DNA from: Mortierella sp. BCC40632
Lineage: Eukaryota > Mortierellomycota > Mortierellomycetes > Mortierellales > Mortierellaceae
DNA: 64,000 nucleotides
NCBI GenBank assembly: GCA_011634665.1
Contig: WAEK01000011.1
Coordinates: 1,358,501-1,422,500 of the forward strand
Direction of reading: 5' to 3'
The position numbers and the translations under genes were made by a program. The notes under the pieces are model-generated. The model was not told the DNA's origin, searched no databases, and was given only the letters and a program-made list of their open reading frames with translations. Shown piece after piece: positions 58,232 to 64,000 of this stretch (positions are counted from its first letter, which is position 1; the number at the start of each line of letters is the position of its first letter).

Positions 58232-60754
58232 GAAATGAGTGGGAAAAACAAGAACAAAGGCAGACCCTTTTATGGGCAGAGACGGGGCTTTGGGCAAAAA
58301 AGAAAAAAAAAGGGCCGTGGCATCGTTCGTTTGCCTTCAAGGGCCACATCTCACACCTCTGTTGATGCACATCTTCCTATTTGACAACATATCCAACTCA
58401 ACCTCACGGGACTCGTCAAATGCAATCCGCCTGTGGGGGTTCGACTCCATGCATGATGACCCAGGGGACAGGGCCTCTTCTCCAGCATTACTCCTCCTTG
58501 ACCGCGTCTTCTGTCCCCGTTGGACATGACGTTTTTCTATTGGGTGGACTGATAACAATGCTTGGGAACGAGCCTGTCCTTGGGCAAAAAGTCAATCATC
58601 GTCATGGCTGTCGTCGCTTTCAAGGTCTCCTCAAGGCCCGTCGTTGACATTAGCCTGTCAGGAAGGGCGCAGGTATATTTTCTTTTTGTCCCTGTGCAAT
58701 CATTCCGTAAGGCAGATACCCTGGCAACAGTAAAAACTGGACCTTCCTCTGCCAATACAACGCTTCAAGGCGCCACTCATTCATTCATCTCGCCTGCGCA
58801 AATGGTTACTCGTTGCTCTGTTTGAGGCAATACCCTTGCAAAGAAAGAGCATGAGATCCTCTAAACACCGAGATTATTCACCACAGCCTCACACTCCAGC
58901 TGTCAAACATCAGGCACCGAGGAGGAGGGGGGGAAGAGATTGTCGAATACTATCATGAGGATAAGGTAGAGCCAATAGCACATTATGCCTGGCGAGAGGA
59001 TGTAAAAGTGTAGGTTGTGGCCCATAGGCCCAGTCAGAGGACATCAAAACTGTCAGGCTGTAATTCGATGGCTCTGTCGAAAGCAAAAGTCCTTTGGTCT
59101 GTGGTAGTCAGCTGGTGTGAATTTGGCGCGAGACTACTTTTCTTCTTCTTCCTGGGCTGCGATGGGTTGACGAGGAAAGAGGAAAGGAGAAGGAGAGGAG
59201 GCTTTGTGAGGAGGAGGAGGAAGGCTTGCGCAGAGCAATTGCATCCTACCCCTACTCCATGGTAACTAGCCAATTGAAGATGACTGTCATGTAGCAGGAA
59301 GGAGGAGGACGAGACATGTCCGGCGAAAGGGGGAAGAGATGCCTAAAAGATAGTCCTTGCCTTCCCAGGAGTGTCTACACTCATATACAAACAAACACAT
59401 ACACACACAACACACAACACACAACACACAACAGGCAAACACAATACGCCCAGTACAGGTCAGATATAGATCGTGAAGAGCCGTGGTGACAATGGTGAGG
59501 TTTTGGCCGATCGCGTGCCTTTGGACAGACAACAATCAACTGAGAGCCCGGGGCAAGGCCGTCCCGGTTTTTTTTTATTATTATTTTTTATCTTTTTAAA
59601 ATAAGAAAGAGAGCGGGAAATAGAGGAGGTTGGTGCAAGGTCAATGAGATCCTTCATCCTGCACAGACAATCCATTAAACCACAGGCTTAGGTGCGGGTA
59701 TTCAGCGACCAAAATATGGCTGAGTGCAGAAGGTGAGATGGACAAAAGGAGAGAACGTCAAGTGGTGCATATGGAACAAACAACAGCCAGAAGGCTCCGC
59801 TTGCAGATGCTGAGCAAAGCCAAAGCGCAGGCTGTGTGGCGACAAAAAAAAAAAAGACGGTTGCGGGATCCTGGGAACGAAAAAAGCGAACCTGAGGTAG
59901 GGAAGAGATAGAGCGGGGGGTACACTGCTGAGCTGATCAGACCCATGAACTATGCACACGTCAAACAGACACACGCGGAGAGAGAGAAAGAAGGAAAGAA
60001 AGAGAGAATGAAAGAGAGAAAGAGAGGAGCATTATCACGCAGGCAAGATGGTCCAGCAGCACACGAACACGAGAGATGACTGACTTCATCGCTAATTGAA
60101 TATCCGCCCGCATGGCTCGCTGCAGGACCTGAGCCGACTCTCTCTCTTACACTTTTGTTTTTTGCCTGGGTTAGTTCCTTGCAATGTTATTTGCATTCGA
60201 TCCCTGACCTTTCTCCGAGAATCCGTAGCTGGGCCCAGCGTCCTTTCCTCCGAGCCTTCGCGGACCTCGGTGAGCGTGTCACCATGGGCCACATCTCTCC
60301 TCGGATGTACAGTACTACGGTAATCACTGTTTCCCGAGACTAAGAAAGTAAGAAAGTGAGAAAGTAAGAAAGTGAGAAAGGCCGACATTGGGCGCCCTAT
60401 CTACCTTCTCTCTCTCTACCTCCCGACGCGAGGCTCTCAAACAGAGAGGCCTTTCCTCTGCTAAGGATGAATGCTTCGACGCTCCGCCTTTTGCGTGACG
60501 AGGACCAAGGTTCAGCTCATGGCGAACGCCTTGACTATATAAACCCCGAGAAGCGGGCGCCCCGCTCCTTGACCTGGTTTTTTTTTTTCTTTTTCTTTGA
60601 ACCTCTTCCACCATCCCGCTTCGCTTTCTTCTTGCTCTTCAGAACGTCCTCTCTTTCCCACCGCAACATTCTCATTTTTTTCTTTTCTTTTTTCATCCTT
60701 CAAGGGCCTTACTAAACTTTCAACGCTACTTTTCCTTTTTTACACGCGACACCA
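57923..60754. other. Divergent intergenic region, 2.8 kb
   Basis: No gene is seen between the unknown minus-strand gene and the PhoD-like gene. It holds GA tracts (58200-58228), a CA-rich patch (59395-59432), GAAAG-type repeats (59978-60028) and AAGTAAG/AAGTGAG units (60342-60380). The open frames are short and compositionally odd. Confidence 0.55.
60536..60543 (+). promoter_or_regulatory. TATA box, candidate PhoD-like promoter
   Basis: TATATAAA lies 212 bases before the start codon of the PhoD-like gene, followed by a T/CT-rich leader. Confidence 0.5.
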
Positions 60755-63510
60755 ATGGCCGCTGAGAAAGAACATTCCCGCATGTCGTTCATCGGCGACT
60801 TTGCGACGAGCATCGGAGGCAAGATCTTGGAACTCTTTGGCAAGGAAGGAAAGAAGGACGAGGAGGATGATGTTACGATCATCGACAAAGAGATGGTCGA
60901 TCCTCTTCTTGAGGAAGAAGAAGTCGAGGATACAGTGATCGAGGCCATCCGTCAAGAATACAGTCGCATCAAGCCTTCAACCCAGTTCAAGTGTGGACCT
61001 GTCTTGCGATTCCAGGACATGCAGGTCAAGCACAAACGTTGGGTTGGTTCCGTCTTGATCGTCACGGACAAGACCGGAGCCCCACCCCGTTTGGTCATTC
61101 GCGACACGACCAAGAAGCGTGTTGGTTACTCGGTGCCTCGTCATTTGGAGACCTGGCAGGGCAACCACTTTTACCGGTACGATATTCAGCTGACACTCAT
61201 GGCCCATCGTCAGAAGCGTATCGAGTACTGGTTCGAGTCGGAGGAAGGTCGTCGTGTCAACGGCAAGCCCTCGCAACAGTGGAACTTCCATGTTCCTGCC
61301 CTGGATGAGGGTTTCCATTGGGCTTTCTACTCCTGCAATGGCTTTACTTCTGATGTGGATGATCCAGAGACCAACTTCAATGGCGCGAACCCACTTTGGG
61401 ACGATCTCTTGGTCTCACACGACCGAAAGCCCTTCCATGCCTTGGTCGGTGGTGGTGACCAGATCTATAACGACGATGTCCTTGCCACTCCAGAGATGCA
61501 CGAATGGTTGGGAATGGAGAGCGATGCCCGAACCTCGGCCGAGTTCAACAACGAGAAGCGGTACGCTGTCGAGAAGTATTACTTTGACCATTATGTCCAG
61601 CATTTTACCAGCGGTACCTATTCCCAGGCTCTTTCCTTGATCCCCTCGGTCAACACCTGGGATGACCACGACATCATTGACGGCTACGGTTCTTACCCAC
61701 CCCATTACCAGCTCTGCCCAGTCATGCAAGGTACAGTTTCTTCCCTGTTGATTTTTCTTTTTTTTTTCTTTTTCTTTGCTATTGTTGTTACCTGGAGTGA
61801 ATCTCTGTTTGTTGGCGATCTCTCCTCTTCCTCTTCTTCCTCTCCTCCACCCGGAACAAAGTCCTTCCAGAGGCGAGAATCGCGCAGACGTGCAGTGACA
61901 GAATAGCGTTCCTGAGCCCATTCCTTAATCTAATTATGGTTTGGCCAGTGGCCCAGGCAAAAAAAGAGAGGAAAAAAAAATGCGAGCTGGTCCTCCCATT
62001 ATTATTATTATTTTTTTTTGCCGATTACCTGAACGAGCATTTTTGATCCCTCCCGTCCTGTTGCTGTTACTTTGTACATGTGCTTCAAATGTCCTTTGTT
62101 GGTCGTCTTGATCAGTCCAAAGATGGGAGATTTTGTGTGTATGTGGATCTCTGTGTCCGAGTCTGTGTCTAATCTCTTTTTTTTTGTATGATTTTCTTTC
62201 TCTCGCTCTTCCTTCCAGGCATCGGAGCTGCTGCTTCGCGGTTCTATCTTCTCTTCCAGCAGCATGCCAACGCTAATACGACGGACCAGGCCGGTATGAT
62301 GACATCCAAGTCTGGCAAGGGTTGGAGTCAGATCACTCACTTTGGCAAGAACACTGTCCTTGTCTTGCCCGATACTCGTTCTGAACGTACCAAGCAAATG
62401 ATTCTTTCCAATGACACATACGACATGCTGGAGAAGGAGATCAAGGAACGACTTTTGCCCACGACCAAGCATTTGGTTATTATCCTCGGTACACCTCTTG
62501 TTTACCCTGCCTTGACACTCTTTGAGGATGCTCTCGAAAAGATGGGTGACAAGTTGTCGCGTGGAAGTGCTATTGGCAAGATTTTTGGAAAGTGCAAGGC
62601 CTTTGAGAACGTGCTCGGTCAGTTTGGCCCCGAACTCTTGGATGACTTGGTAAGATTTTTTTTTTGTCTCTTTAGACCGTTGGCTAGGTTATGAAGTCTT
62701 GATAGCCATTTGTGCAAAAACCACTCATCGATATTAACGCCTTTTTTTTTTTATTTTTCCTTTTGAACAGGTCGACTCATGGGCATGCACAGTCCACACC
62801 GAGGAAAAGAGAAAATTGGTTGAGATGTTGCAGCAAATTGCCGTGCAGCGCACCGTTCGCGTTACTTTTGTTGGAGGAGATGTAAGGATTTTTTTTTTCT
62901 CTTTCTTTTTCATTTGACTGTTCTCCTCTCGTTCAGTAACTCTAGATTTCTGATCGTGGCTATTCTCTCTCCTGTTTGAAAAATAGGTCCACGTTGGTGG
63001 TGCAGGCCGTCTCTTTGGAACCGAGAGCAAGGACCGTCTCACAGATCCCTACTACATGGTTCAGGTTGTCTCTTCGGCTATCGTGAAGTAAGTCCCTCAT
63101 ATCCACGTACACGTACTCTTTCCTCTCTCCCCTATCAATTCACACGTCATTTGTCTCCTCTCCATATTGGCCTAACCCTCTTTCCTCTTTTCCTATTTCT
63201 CCCCCCTATCAGCGCTCCTCCACCCAGCGCCGTCATCTCTGCTCTTCACAGCAGTTCCAAGACCTATGAATTGAACGAATACACTTCCGAAAAGATGACC
63301 AAGATTTTCCCAGAGGATGTGGATGGCAAGCCTCTTGAGAACCAGAAGTTGCTTAACCGTCGAAACTGGTGTTCCGTTCGTGAGAGTGAGGCCATGGAAC
63401 AACTCAAGTTTACGTTGCATGTCGAGAATGTGGATCATGTTGGTGCCAAGAAGTATTTGATTCTGGTCAACAAGTTGCATGCCGCTAGCCCAGAAGCCAA
63501 AGAGGTATAA
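60755..63510 (+). CDS. PhoD-like metallophosphatase
   Basis: Exons 60755-61730, 62219-62649, 62771-62881, 62987-63087 and 63213-63510 join to 638 residues. The PhoD-type phosphatase fold is recognised from VGGGDQIYNDDV (metal ligands), SVNTWDDHDIIDGYGSY (D-D-H-D motif), FNGANPLWDDLLVSHDRKPF, TVLVLPDTRSERTKQMILS and VTFVGGDVHVGGAGRLFG (His ligand). The N-terminus is acidic (KKDEEDDVTIID) and has no signal peptide, as in the cytosolic or membrane-associated fungal PhoD-like group, whose physiological substrate is not established. The ATG has a good context (ACCAATGGCC). All splice junctions keep frame. Confidence 0.9.
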
Positions 63511-64000
63511 AGAAAGAAAGAAAAAAAGAAAAAAAAAAAAAGAAGAGAACACTTGGGAGGAAAGGGATACCTTTTTTTTTTTTTTTTTTTGGATCAGAGT
63601 TAGGAAAAGATATTTCATTTTTCCCCGAGTCTGGCACGATATACCACCACCACCACCACCACCACCCACCACACCCTGATGACTCGAAAGACCAACTTGC
63701 AGGGTGTCTTTTCTTTTCTTTTTTTTTTTTTTTTTTTTTTTTTTTTCTGTGTCTTGTTTGTGTTTTGGAATAGCTCGCTTTATCTTTGCAATTACGTTAC
63801 TTAAAAAGAAAAATATATAAATATATAAGAAAAAAAAAAGGTGTTTCATGCAAGGTGCTGGAAGCATCATTGTGGGAAGGAGAGACCCGTTCTCCACTTA
63901 TCTCGCAAGTGAAAAAAAAAAAAGTGGAAAGTAAGAAAAAAGAAAAAAAGAAAGTAAGATCTGGACATTTAATCCAGCTCAGTCAAATTCTCTTTCTCTA
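63511..64000. other. 3' flank of PhoD-like gene
   Basis: It holds A/T homopolymers (63528-63541, 63572-63590, 63719-63746) and a CCA trinucleotide tract (about 63642-63665). No further gene is seen before the window ends. Confidence 0.55.

Noticed and set aside
1..64000. tRNA and rRNA genes
   Set aside because: I found no convincing B-box plus cloverleaf and no rRNA-like stretch by eye; a covariance search would settle it.

Overview
The window is eukaryotic nuclear DNA, most likely from an early-diverging filamentous fungus of the Mucoromycota (a Mortierella-type genome is my best guess). The genes carry spliceosomal introns with GT..AG ends, and several families are fungal: a PCL-type cyclin, a DLT1-like membrane protein and a KCH potassium-transport protein. 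Introns and intergenic DNA are full of long A/T homopolymers, CT-rich tracts and GA/GACA microsatellites. The assignment rests on gene style only. Layout: positions 1-7600 hold no gene I can support. A G1-type (PCL/Pho85-like) cyclin gene follows (8129-12183, +), then a DLT1-like membrane protein (14099-16157, -). From about 16.3 kb to 44.4 kb lies a 28-kb nest of mobile elements. The right-hand third is ordinary and gene-dense: MRP10/mS37 (44901-45703, +), class II fructose-bisphosphate aldolase (47100-48644, +), a KCH-family protein (49069-50797, -), TELO2/Tel2 (51606-55743, -), an unrecognised disordered protein (56247-57922, -) and a PhoD-like phosphatase (60755-63510, +). For every host gene I rebuilt, the exons join in one open frame. 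The mobile nest is the interesting part. It holds three recognisable Fanzor (eukaryotic TnpB-like, OMEGA-type nuclease) genes, at 20061-22810 (-), 28652-30346 (+) and 41150-44236 (+), plus a decayed remnant near 18.1-18.5 kb. All three have a RuvC-I Asp, a Gly where TnpB has its RuvC-II Glu, an alternative Glu just before a CxxC zinc ribbon, and a final Asp in an (N/H)RD motif. All three carry a phase-0 intron at the same place, 12 codons before the alternative Glu. Two of them are preceded on the same strand by an XPG/FEN-like nuclease region (23437-24472, - and 39990-41111, +), which suggests a two-nuclease fusion or tightly coupled pair. The 120-200 bases after each Fanzor stop codon contain three or four short hairpins, where a guide (omega) RNA would be expected. 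Mutator-like (MULE) transposase genes with SWIM zinc fingers lie beside the Fanzor genes. A 12-bp inverted repeat brackets one MULE/XPG/Fanzor block (30492-44380). Later insertions sit in the nest: a complete Ty3/gypsy chromovirus-like element (30961-36982) with 74-bp terminal repeats, 5-bp target duplications and an extra 3' ORF interrupts the MULE gene; a second, truncated gypsy (25486-28651) interrupts a Fanzor gene; and two other LTRs lie in the second gypsy. Frameshifts, mostly at short homopolymers, occur in the mobile genes but not in the host genes, pointing to decay more than to sequencing error.
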